Assembly (NCBI GenBank): GCA_029857655.1
Contig: JAOUGR010000088.1
Coordinates: forward strand, 1-7,603
Reading direction: 5' to 3'
DNA length: 7,603 bases
Origin: Gammaproteobacteria bacterium
GTDB taxonomy: Bacteria > Pseudomonadota > Gammaproteobacteria > Steroidobacterales > Steroidobacteraceae
Below are positions 1 through 6,338 of the stretch, one piece after another. A program made the translations under genes and the position numbers. The first letter of the stretch is position 1; each line of letters opens with the position of its first letter. The notes under the pieces are model-generated. The model was not told the origin of the DNA. It saw nothing but the letters and a program-made list of their open reading frames with translations, and did not search any database.

Positions 1-657
1 GTAACCATCGAGGATCCGGTCGAGTACCAGTTGCCCGGCGTTCTGCAGATTCCGGTCAACGAGAAGAAGGGGCTGACGTTTGCGCGCGGACTGCGGTCGA
101 TCCTGCGCCACGATCCGGACAAGATCATGGTCGGCGAAATTCGCGATCCCGATACCGCGCAGATCGCGATCCAGTCGGCTTTGACCGGTCACCTGGTTTT
201 CACGACGGTTCACGCCAACAATGTGTTCGACGTGCTGAGCCGCTTCGTGCATATGGGCGTCGACCCGTACAGTTTCGTCTCCGCGCTCAACGGGATCCTG
301 GCCCAGCGGCTGATCCGCATCGTGTGCCGCCAGTGCGCCGAGGCAGTCATGCCTTCCCGCCAGCTGATCGAAGAAGCCGGCATCTCGGTGGTGAATGGAA
401 CCAGCTACTCATTTCGCGCCGCCGCCGGCTGCGGGCATTGCCGTGGAAGCGGCTATCGTGGTCGCAAGGCGATCGGCGAATTGCTGGTGCTCAACGACGA
501 GATGCGCGAGGCGATTGTCGGACGCGTTCCGGTGCGGCAGCTTAAGGAGCTCGCGGAGAAATCCGGCGTCAGGCTGATCCGCCGCGCTGCGATCGAGTTG
601 GTGCGCAACGGAGAGACCACCATAGAGGAGGCCAATCGTGTCACCTCAATGGCGTGA
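1..657 (+). CDS. gspE: GspE/PilB-type secretion ATPase, 3' part (5' end outside window)
   Basis: C-terminal about 218 residues of a hexameric cytoplasmic ATPase that powers (pseudo)pilus assembly by pushing on the platform protein. The reading frame is open from base 1. Visible in order: Asp box VTIEDPVEY at the very start (bases 1-27), Walker B-type IMVGEIRD (about 124-147), His box TGHLVFTTVHANN (about 184-222), and a zinc-type tetracysteine motif with CxxC at 325-336 and a second CxxC at 430-441, 31 residues apart. The tetracysteine is typical of GspE/PilB assembly ATPases and absent from PilT retraction ATPases. The Walker A loop and N-terminal domains lie upstream of the window. The end overlaps the next gene by 20 bases, so the two are almost certainly co-transcribed. 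GspE, PilB and MshE cannot be separated on this part alone; the neighbours favour a T2SS-like system. Confidence 0.95.
   Translation, partial: VTIEDPVEYQLPGVLQIPVNEKKGLTFARGLRSILRHDPDKIMVGEIRDPDTAQIAIQSALTGHLVFTTVHANNVFDVLSRFVHMGVDPYSFVSALNGILAQRLIRIVCRQCAEAVMPSRQLIEEAGISVVNGTSYSFRAAAGCGHCRGSGYRGRKAIGELLVLNDEMREAIVGRVPVRQLKELAEKSGVRLIRRAAIELVRNGETTIEEANRVTSMA
626..631 (+). promoter_or_regulatory. Ribosome binding site deciding the GTG start at 638
   Basis: A perfect AGGAGG lies inside the end of the ATPase gene, six bases before the GTG at 638. It supports this GTG as the start of the PilM-like gene and hence the 20-base overlap with the ATPase gene. Confidence 0.8.
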
Positions 658-1453
658 TGAAGTCGGGATTTTCCTCGGACCGCGGCGAATCGTGCTCAAT
701 CGCATGCAACGCGGCCTGCGGCCAGTCTGCGTCGCCGAGCACTCAGTGCCGGTCGAGGGCGGCGGTTTCAACGGATGGGCGCCGGCGCTGGCAGTGCTCG
801 CGGCGGAAATGGCGGATTCCCGCTGGCGCGGCGCGAACGCTCGCGTCGTGATTGCCAATCACTGGGTCAGGTACGCGATCGTGCCCTGGAGCGCGGACCT
901 GGCGGACGACGCCGAGCGGCTTGCGCACGGCCGCCTGCTGCTGCAGGAAGTCTATGGCGATGCAATAGATGGATGGACGGTGGCGCTTGGCGAGACCACA
1001 TTTGGGCGGGCGCAACTAGCCTGCGCGATGCCGTCAGATCTGCAGGCGGAGTTGCAGCTGGTAATGGAGTCTGCGGGTCTGCGATTGCTGTCGCTGCAGC
1101 CAAATCTCGTGGTCTCCTTCAATCGCTGGCGGCGTCGCATGTCGCCCGCTGGCGGTTGGCTGGTGCAGATCGACGAAGGCACGCTGGCGGCCGTGCGGCT
1201 GAATGGCGAAAGCTGGGAGGAAGTGCACTGCGTACGTATCGGTACCAACTGGTCGGCGGAACTGAAGAGGCTTCAGACATTCGGCCGTCTCGCCAGCGGC
1301 CGTTCGGAGTCTGCCCGCGTCCTGGTCGAGGCGCCGTACTGGCTGCGACAAATCGCGTCGGAGACCAGCGAGTCGCTCGAATGGCTGGATGCTGGTGACA
1401 ATGTGACGGGTACGCTCGACAGGCTGGGCCAGATTGCGGGGATGCACGCATGA
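638..1453 (+). CDS. PilM/GspL-cytoplasmic-domain-like protein
   Basis: A 271-residue protein with no signal peptide and no membrane segment. Position, size and layout match PilM or the cytoplasmic actin-like (ASKHA) half of GspL, which couples the ATPase to the inner-membrane PilN/O-type proteins. Its opening, VGIFLGPRRIVL (residues 9-20), lines up with the first nucleotide-binding strand of PilM, typically a VGIDIG-like stretch, but the Asp is replaced. A second candidate phosphate loop, WLVQIDEGTLAAVRL (174-188), is also degenerate. ATP binding is therefore doubtful. The GTG start is backed by a perfect AGGAGG. The stop overlaps the next start as ATGA (1450-1453). Assignment rests mainly on context and weak motif resemblance; a structure-based comparison would settle it. 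Confidence 0.75.
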   Translation: MSPQWRDEVGIFLGPRRIVLNRMQRGLRPVCVAEHSVPVEGGGFNGWAPALAVLAAEMADSRWRGANARVVIANHWVRYAIVPWSADLADDAERLAHGRLLLQEVYGDAIDGWTVALGETTFGRAQLACAMPSDLQAELQLVMESAGLRLLSLQPNLVVSFNRWRRRMSPAGGWLVQIDEGTLAAVRLNGESWEEVHCVRIGTNWSAELKRLQTFGRLASGRSESARVLVEAPYWLRQIASETSESLEWLDAGDNVTGTLDRLGQIAGMHA

Positions 1454-1980
1454 GCATTCCGGCCATGAGACTCGATTTCGCATCGACGGGCCGGCGACCG
1501 CGCAAGGGCCCCATCGCTCTCGTGGCGATTGGCATTGTCTCCCTCGCGCTCACGCTCGCGACCTATCAGCAGTTCAGGGGGCGGGCCGATGGCCTGGAGC
1601 TCAGGCTCGCTGCATTCACCGGTATGCCGGGCGCAAGCAGCGCACCGGCCGGGGATTCGAGCAAAGCGTTTGCGGACGCGGATGCCGTCGTCGCGGAGCT
1701 TGCGACGCCATGGGGCCAGCTGCTCGCCGACCTCGAGCAGGCTGCCACCGACAGCCGCGATTCGGTCGCGTTGCTCGCGATTGAGCCTGACCGTGAAAAC
1801 GGACAGGTCAAGATCGTCGCCGAATCTCGCACGCTGCCGGCCGCGGTAGCCTTCACCAGGCGCCTGCAGGAAAGCGGGGCGCTGATGTACCCGATGCTGG
1901 ATAGTCATGAAATCCAGACCGACGACCGTTTTCGTCCGGTGCGTTTCCAGATCACCGCGACCTGGAGACTGAAGTCATGA
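1450..1980 (+). CDS. PilN-like inner-membrane assembly protein
   Basis: A 176-residue bitopic protein. A short basic cytoplasmic tail contains MRLDFA (residues 6-11), which resembles the short N-terminal motif by which PilN docks on PilM (INLLPWR-like). One membrane segment follows at about residues 21-39 (PIALVAIGIVSLALTLATY). The periplasmic part has a probable helix at about 73-105 and a small alpha/beta domain at 106-175 (VALLAIEPD, VKIVAESRT, FQITATW), consistent with the ferredoxin-like fold of PilN and the GspL periplasmic domain. It is linked to both neighbours by ATGA overlaps (1450-1453 and 1977-1980), suggesting translational coupling and matched amounts. A PilM-like plus a PilN-like gene together equal one GspL. 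Family assignment is inferred from topology, order and motif. Confidence 0.75.
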   Translation: MSIPAMRLDFASTGRRPRKGPIALVAIGIVSLALTLATYQQFRGRADGLELRLAAFTGMPGASSAPAGDSSKAFADADAVVAELATPWGQLLADLEQAATDSRDSVALLAIEPDRENGQVKIVAESRTLPAAVAFTRRLQESGALMYPMLDSHEIQTDDRFRPVRFQITATWRLKS

Positions 1981-2645
1981 CCCATACTGCCGAAAAGAGC
2001 ATGCAGGTCATCCGCTCCACGTCCTGGATTGCGGCAGCCCGCCGTGCCGCCACTTCGTGGTATCCGCGAATCCACTGGCAGGGCAGCTCGCTGGTCGCGC
2101 ACGGGCTGCGCCGCCTGCAAGCCATTCGCTTCGATCGGACGCCGCGCATCGGGCGGATGACCGGCATCGGTCTCTTGCTGCTGACCGCGAGTGGGGTCCT
2201 GTTCGTGAGCACCGTGCTGCCCCTAACACGCAGCGTCGCAATCCTTGAAGTGGAGGCGGCGCGCCTTGAGGCTGCGGCCCGATCTGGGACGGCCACGATC
2301 CGGTCGCCGTCCGCGCAGTATGATGCCTTCGTCAAGCGCCTGCCCACCCAGCCGGAACTGCCGGCGATTCTCACCGTGGTCGTGAATCAGGCCACCGACG
2401 CCGGCCTGGAGCTCGTGAGCGGGCGCTACGAGTTCACACCGGCCAAGTCAGGAAAGATAGCCCGCTATCGCCTGGCGTTTCCGGTTCGCGGCAGCTATCC
2501 GCAACTGCGCAGGTTTATCGACGGTACGCTCGGCGCCGTGCCTGCGGTTGCGCTCGAAGGACTCAGGCTAGAGCGCGCGTCCGTTGAAGAGGAAGTACTG
2601 GATGCAGACCTCAGATTCGAGGTCGTCGTGAGGAGCGGCACATGA
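1977..2645 (+). CDS. PilO/GspM-like inner-membrane assembly protein
   Basis: A 222-residue bitopic protein. An unusually long, Arg- and Trp-containing cytoplasmic region (residues 1-60) precedes one membrane segment (about 62-83, GIGLLLLTASGVLFVSTVLP). A short helix with heptad-like leucine/alanine spacing (about 86-103) follows, then a periplasmic alpha/beta domain (about 125-220) with the PilO-like pattern of helix LPAILTVVVNQATDAGLEL, strand, YRLAFPVRGSYPQLRRFI and a final strand. PilO/GspM proteins pair with PilN/GspL in the periplasm to align the inner-membrane platform with the secretin. GGAG at 1964-1967, nine bases before the ATG, together with the ATGA overlap, supports the 1977 start rather than the internal Met61 (2157) that would remove the long tail. 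Assignment is from topology and gene order. Confidence 0.75.
   Translation: MTHTAEKSMQVIRSTSWIAAARRAATSWYPRIHWQGSSLVAHGLRRLQAIRFDRTPRIGRMTGIGLLLLTASGVLFVSTVLPLTRSVAILEVEAARLEAAARSGTATIRSPSAQYDAFVKRLPTQPELPAILTVVVNQATDAGLELVSGRYEFTPAKSGKIARYRLAFPVRGSYPQLRRFIDGTLGAVPAVALEGLRLERASVEEEVLDADLRFEVVVRSGT
2631..2635 (+). promoter_or_regulatory. Ribosome binding site of the PilP/GspC-like gene
   Basis: AGGAG six bases before the ATG at 2642, inside the end of the PilO-like gene. It fixes the start that overlaps the upstream stop as ATGA. Confidence 0.7.
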
Positions 2646-3154
2646 AATTACTGGCAGCACCCCAAACCAGCCGGAAGAAGCGTGTCTTGGCGGTTCTCGC
2701 GGTCCTGACCACCGGCCTGCTCCTGTTTGGTCCGGACGATCCGGCGGGTACGGCCGCGGTCGTGCAGTCCGATGCTTACGCATCCACTACGGACACGTCG
2801 GGTGCGGCGCAGACGCGACGCGCGCTTGAATTTCCCACGCGCATTGCGGGGGATCACGAAATACTGCAGGTGTTCGGCGGGCATTCCTGGTATGTCGCGC
2901 CGCCGCCGGTAGCAATCGTGCAAATGGCTCCGCCGAAACCGGTCGCGCCGCCGCTGCCATTCGCTTACCTGGGCCGATTCGTCGAAACGGGCGGCAAGCC
3001 GGTTTACTACCTTGTGAAGGGGGACCGTGCCTACGATGTCCGGGTCGGCGAGACGCTTGACGGCACCTACACCCTTGATGCCGAGGACAACGGACGTCTG
3101 CTCTTTACCTACCTGCCACTCAAGGAACGCCAGTCACTCGGCGTCGGGAAGTAA
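2642..3154 (+). CDS. PilP/GspC-like periplasmic connector protein
   Basis: A 170-residue protein anchored in the inner membrane by an N-terminal segment (about residues 14-30, RVLAVLAVLTTGLLLFG) after a basic tail. A flexible Ala/Thr/Ser-rich stretch (35-60) and a Pro-rich linker (about 87-106) follow. The C-terminal 105-167 region starts PFAYLGRFVETGGKPVYYLV and continues with a VRVGETLDGTYTL segment, matching the beta-rich homology region (HR) of GspC and PilP, which binds the N-terminal domain of the secretin. No lipobox is seen, so it is GspC-like in anchoring, unlike lipoprotein PilP. It directly precedes the secretin gene, as GspC/PilP genes normally do. From memory, homologues in such clusters carry the misleading database name 'translation initiation factor', probably because of the Pro/Ala-rich region; nothing here suggests a role in translation. 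Confidence 0.8.
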   Translation: MKLLAAPQTSRKKRVLAVLAVLTTGLLLFGPDDPAGTAAVVQSDAYASTTDTSGAAQTRRALEFPTRIAGDHEILQVFGGHSWYVAPPPVAIVQMAPPKPVAPPLPFAYLGRFVETGGKPVYYLVKGDRAYDVRVGETLDGTYTLDAEDNGRLLFTYLPLKERQSLGVGK

Positions 3155-3157
3155 TCT

Positions 3158-5467
3158 GTGCTGCAACCACGCCACCTGTTAATCACGTTGATCATGCTGG
3201 CAGCCGCCCTGGCTGCTGGCTGTGCGACCGACCGGCTGCACAAGGAAGGTTTGCAGGCGATTGAAGCCGGCCAGTACGAAGAGGGTCTGCAGAAGCTGGA
3301 GAAAGCGGTAGCCGCGGATCCTGCCAACCTGACTTATCGCCTGGACCTCCAGGGTCGTCGCGAACAGGCCATTCAGGTGTTGCTGGGCGAGGGCGACCGG
3401 GCCCGCGCTGCCGGTCGGCTCGATGATGCCCAGGCGACCTATCAACGCGCGCTGGTCATTGATGCCGGTAACGCCCGCGCGCAGGCTGGTCTTGCTGCGA
3501 TCAAGACCGACAAGCGCCACGCCGAGGTGGTAGCCGCGGCGAAACGGGATATCGATCAGGGCAATCTTGACCAGGCGGAAACCCGGTTGAGGGAAGTGCT
3601 GGCCGAGAACCCGGGGTCGGCGGCGGCCAACAGCCTGCGGGCGCAGATCGACGCGGCACGCGGGCCGCGCAGTGTCACACCGCACCTGAAGTCCAGCGAG
3701 AATCGTTTGGTCACGCTGCAGTTTCGCGATGCCGCTACAAAAATGGTATTTGAAGTGCTCGCGCGGCAGACCGGAATCAACTTCATCTTCGACAAGGACG
3801 TCAAGAGCGACGGCAAGACGACGATTTTCGTCCAGAACGTGCCCGTCGAGCAGGCAATCGGACTGATCCTTGGCCAGAACGCCCTCGGCCAGCAGGTGCT
3901 GTCCCAGAATATGGTGTTGATCTATCCGAACACGCCGGCCAAGCAGAAGGAATACCAGAGCCAGATCGTGCGCACCTTCTACCTGTCCAATTCGGACCCG
4001 AAGCGGATCATGGAGATGCTTAAGACGATGCTCGACGCGAAGACACTCTTTGTCGACGATCGCGCCGGCGCCGTGGTGATGCGCGACACACCGGAAGCCG
4101 TGCGAATGGCCGAACGGCTGATCGCCTCGATCGATGTGCCCGAGGCCGAGGTGATGCTGGAGGTGGAGGTGTTGGAGCTCACGCGGACCCGCCTGGAGCA
4201 GCTCGGTATCAACTACCCAAGCCAGGTAACGATGAGGCCGACGCCGCTCGCCGGTGATCCGCTGGTGCTTGCTGACCTCAAGGACCAGGACGAGACGACG
4301 ATTCAGATCAGCCCGATTTCTGTCACGGTGGACCTGCGCAAGGAAGTCAGCACGTCAAACCTGCTGGCGAGTCCGCGGATCCGTGCCCGTAACCACGAGA
4401 AGGCCAAGATCCTGATCGGCCAGCGCGTTCCGGTGATCACGAGCAGTACCATCGTGCTGAACGGTGGCAACGGCACCAACACCAATGTGCAGTATGTGGA
4501 TGTCGGCCTGACGCTCGAAGTGCAGCCGGATATTTATCTGGACGGCGATGTCGCGATCAAGGTCAATCTCGAGGTCAGCAACATCATCCGTGCGATCGAA
4601 AGTGAAGGCGGCACGCTGGCCTACCAGATCGGCACACGCAATGCCTCGACGCTGCTGCGGCTGAAGGATGGCGAGACACAGGTGCTTGCCGGGCTGATCC
4701 AGGACACGGATCGCCGTACGTCGAACCGCATTCCAGGACTGGGCGACATACCGATTGTGGGCCGGCTGTTCGGCACGCGAAACGATGACGCGGAAAAGAG
4801 CGAGATCGTATTGTCGATCACGCCGCGCATCATCAGGGCGCAGTCGCGGCCGTCGAGCGACAACATCGAATTCTACTATGGCACGGACGCGAATCAGCGT
4901 GCCGTACCGCTGGGCGCGGGCTCCGTGGCGGGCGCGGCTTCGGTGCGGGTGGCGTCAAGCACTTCGCCGGCGACCGTCGCGCCGCAGGCTGGCGCCTATG
5001 ATGGCAATACCGACGATCCAACAAACGAAGGGGCCGATACGACGCAACCGGAACCAGTCACCCGCCCCACGTTGCGGCTCGACGGGCCTGGTCAGATTGC
5101 GGTTGGCCAGGATTTCGAAGTGACCCTGCAGCTCGACAACGCGCAGTCGATCGCTGCCATCAAGTCGGTGCTCCGATTCGACCCCAGTGTCCTGCAGTTC
5201 ACGAGTGGTGCGGCCGGATCGCTGGTCCCGGGCGACCAGCAGCAGGCAGGCGAGCCACGCGCCGACACGGGCCCGGGCCGCGTGCGATTCGAGATCGGCG
5301 GGACTTCAGTCAGCGGCAACGGAGCGCTGTTTACCGCGAGATTCAAGGCGCTGCAGCCCCGCCCGCAGACGATGGTCACGATCCAGCAGTTCACGGCCAC
5401 CGATGCCAGTGGAGAGTTGATAGGCGCGATGGCGCCGCGCCCGCTGGTGGTCGTGGTGACGCCATAG
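3158..5467 (+). CDS. gspD: Lipoprotein secretin with N-terminal TPR region and C-terminal cohesin-like domain
   Basis: 769 residues; forms the multimeric outer-membrane channel. A lipoprotein signal peptide ends in the lipobox LAAGC (Cys22; Ala at +2, compatible with outer-membrane sorting). Residues 23-168 are TPR-like (EAGQYEEGLQKLEKAVAADP, AAGRLDDAQATYQRAL, DQGNLDQAETRLREVLAENP). A short N-terminal secretin domain (about 184-257) and one N1-type Secretin_N domain (about 270-327) follow. The core secretin domain (about 392-560) shows ASPRIRARN, GQRVPVITS, DVGLTLEVQPDI and RIPGLGDIPIVGRLFG. A Pro/Thr/Ala-rich linker (about 561-636) leads to a beta-sandwich domain (637-768) resembling cohesins, with LRFDPSVLQF and GNGALFTARFKA. 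It is longer than PilQ/GspD only through the extra end domains. The GTG start gives a complete signal peptide but has only a weak GGGAAG upstream. It begins three bases after the PilP-like stop. Confidence 0.95.
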   Translation: MLQPRHLLITLIMLAAALAAGCATDRLHKEGLQAIEAGQYEEGLQKLEKAVAADPANLTYRLDLQGRREQAIQVLLGEGDRARAAGRLDDAQATYQRALVIDAGNARAQAGLAAIKTDKRHAEVVAAAKRDIDQGNLDQAETRLREVLAENPGSAAANSLRAQIDAARGPRSVTPHLKSSENRLVTLQFRDAATKMVFEVLARQTGINFIFDKDVKSDGKTTIFVQNVPVEQAIGLILGQNALGQQVLSQNMVLIYPNTPAKQKEYQSQIVRTFYLSNSDPKRIMEMLKTMLDAKTLFVDDRAGAVVMRDTPEAVRMAERLIASIDVPEAEVMLEVEVLELTRTRLEQLGINYPSQVTMRPTPLAGDPLVLADLKDQDETTIQISPISVTVDLRKEVSTSNLLASPRIRARNHEKAKILIGQRVPVITSSTIVLNGGNGTNTNVQYVDVGLTLEVQPDIYLDGDVAIKVNLEVSNIIRAIESEGGTLAYQIGTRNASTLLRLKDGETQVLAGLIQDTDRRTSNRIPGLGDIPIVGRLFGTRNDDAEKSEIVLSITPRIIRAQSRPSSDNIEFYYGTDANQRAVPLGAGSVAGAASVRVASSTSPATVAPQAGAYDGNTDDPTNEGADTTQPEPVTRPTLRLDGPGQIAVGQDFEVTLQLDNAQSIAAIKSVLRFDPSVLQFTSGAAGSLVPGDQQQAGEPRADTGPGRVRFEIGGTSVSGNGALFTARFKALQPRPQTMVTIQQFTATDASGELIGAMAPRPLVVVVTP

Positions 5468-5475
5468 GGGCGGCC

Positions 5476-5946
5476 ATGCGCGCGCGGGGCTTCACGCTCA
5501 TCGAACTCGTCATCACGGTCGCAATCGTCGGATTGCTGGCGACCGCGGCATTTCCGCTGGCCGAGATGGCGGCGCGCCGGACCAAGGAACAGGAATTGCG
5601 TCTCGCACTCAGGGAGATTCGCGACGCTCTGGACGCTTACAAGACGGCGTTCGACGCGGGCCACATCGAACAGGAGGTCGGGCAGACCGGCTACCCGCCA
5701 GATCTGGAATCGCTCGCTGCAGGTGTCGAGGACGTCAAGGATCCCGAGGCAGGCCTGATCTATTTCATGCGTCGGGTGCCGAGAGATCCCTTGTTCCCGG
5801 ACGCGACCGCATCGGCCTCCAAATCCTGGGGATTGCGCAGCTACGAGAGTCCGCCCGATGATCCACAGCCGGGCGTTGATGTCTTCGATGTCTATTCCCT
5901 GTCACCCGGCACCGGCCTCAATGGAGTGAAATACCGTGACTGGTAG
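5476..5946 (+). CDS. gspG: GspG-like major pseudopilin candidate (first of three)
   Basis: A 156-residue type IV prepilin-like protein. The short leader MRARG is followed by the cleavage and methylation motif G^FTLIELVITVAIVGLLATAA with Glu at mature position 5, needed for subunit assembly, and a hydrophobic N-terminal helix (residues 6-29). A charged helix (about 34-60) precedes the GspG-type signature: YPPDLESL (73-80), VPRDPLF (101-107), WGLRSY and a C-terminal loop VFDVYSLSPGTGLNG ending in YRDW. That loop resembles the calcium-binding loop of GspG. It needs a prepilin peptidase encoded elsewhere. AGGGG at 5466-5470, spanning the secretin stop, is five bases before the ATG, indicating co-translation with the secretin. 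It is larger than its partner at 5936 and could be either the major subunit or a specialised GspG paralogue. Confidence 0.9.
   Translation: MRARGFTLIELVITVAIVGLLATAAFPLAEMAARRTKEQELRLALREIRDALDAYKTAFDAGHIEQEVGQTGYPPDLESLAAGVEDVKDPEAGLIYFMRRVPRDPLFPDATASASKSWGLRSYESPPDDPQPGVDVFDVYSLSPGTGLNGVKYRDW
5923..5926 (+). promoter_or_regulatory. Ribosome binding site deciding the GTG start at 5936
   Basis: GGAG nine bases before GTG 5936, inside the preceding pseudopilin gene. The only competing start, ATG 5963, has no recognisable Shine-Dalgarno sequence, so the GTG is preferred. Confidence 0.55.
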
Positions 5947-6331
5947 AAATTTCGCCCGCTCAATGCACACGGGGTTCACGCTGATCGAGCTGCTGGTCGT
6001 CATTTCGATCATCGCGATGCTCCTGACCATCGCCGTCCCGCGCTACTTCCGCAGCCTGGATCAGTCAAAAGAGACGGTACTACGGCAGGATCTTACTGTG
6101 CTGCGTGATGCGATCGACAAGCACGTGGCGGACAAGGGCCAGTACCCGGAGTCGCTGTTGGCGCTGGTGGAGCAAGGCTACATTCGCAAGATTCCCGACG
6201 ATCCGTTCACCAAGTCTTCCGAAACCTGGGTCCTCGTTCAAAGCGACGACCCGGAATCCGCTGGCGTGCGTGACGTGCAGAGTGGCGCCGAAGGCGCCGG
6301 CATATCCGGCGTGCCATTCGACGAATTCTGA
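5936..6331 (+). CDS. gspG: GspG-like pseudopilin (second of three)
   Basis: A 131-residue prepilin-like protein. From the GTG start the leader is 13 residues (MTGRNFARSMHTG), then G^FTLIELLVVISIIAMLL with Glu at mature position 5 and the common Pro at mature position 22 (IAVPRYF). A helix with DLTVLRDAIDKH precedes the GspG signature: QYPESLLAL (69-77), YIRKIPDDPFT (82-92), ETWVLV, and a C-terminal loop VRDVQSGAEGAGISGVPFDEF resembling the GspG calcium loop. It overlaps the preceding pseudopilin gene by 11 bases in another frame. ATG 5963 would give a four-residue leader (MHTG) and cannot be excluded. This is the most canonical GspG of the three, and therefore a strong candidate for the main pseudopilus subunit. 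Confidence 0.9.
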   Translation: MTGRNFARSMHTGFTLIELLVVISIIAMLLTIAVPRYFRSLDQSKETVLRQDLTVLRDAIDKHVADKGQYPESLLALVEQGYIRKIPDDPFTKSSETWVLVQSDDPESAGVRDVQSGAEGAGISGVPFDEF

Positions 6332-6338
6332 GCACCCG

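Noticed and set aside
775..1398. Long open frame of 207 codons inside the PilM-like gene
   Set aside because: Out-of-frame shadow in G+C-rich DNA with Gly/Ala/Arg-rich composition and no recognisable motif; the frame of 638-1453 fits gene order, ribosome binding site and overlaps.
1273..1908. Minus-strand open frame of 211 codons across the PilM/PilN-like genes
   Set aside because: Arg-rich antisense shadow lying across two convincing plus-strand genes; no motif.
2642..3154. Translation initiation factor or TonB-like identity for the Pro-rich membrane protein
   Set aside because: Single membrane anchor plus Pro-rich linker superficially fits, but the C-terminal domain and its place before the secretin match GspC/PilP HR proteins.
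5092..5664. Minus-strand open frame of 190 codons across the secretin end and first pseudopilin
   Set aside because: Antisense to the cohesin-like domain and the prepilin leader, both of which are well supported on the plus strand.
6284..6298. GGCGCC-GAA-GGCGCC inverted repeat as terminator or regulatory hairpin
   Set aside because: Lies inside the second pseudopilin coding GAEGAG, has no following T-run, and is explained by the Gly/Ala codons of the C-terminal loop.
6105..6338. Upstream in-frame extension of the third pseudopilin
   Set aside because: It overlaps the second pseudopilin in another frame, is Arg/Ser/Thr-rich like a shadow frame, and would put the prepilin leader in the middle of the protein.
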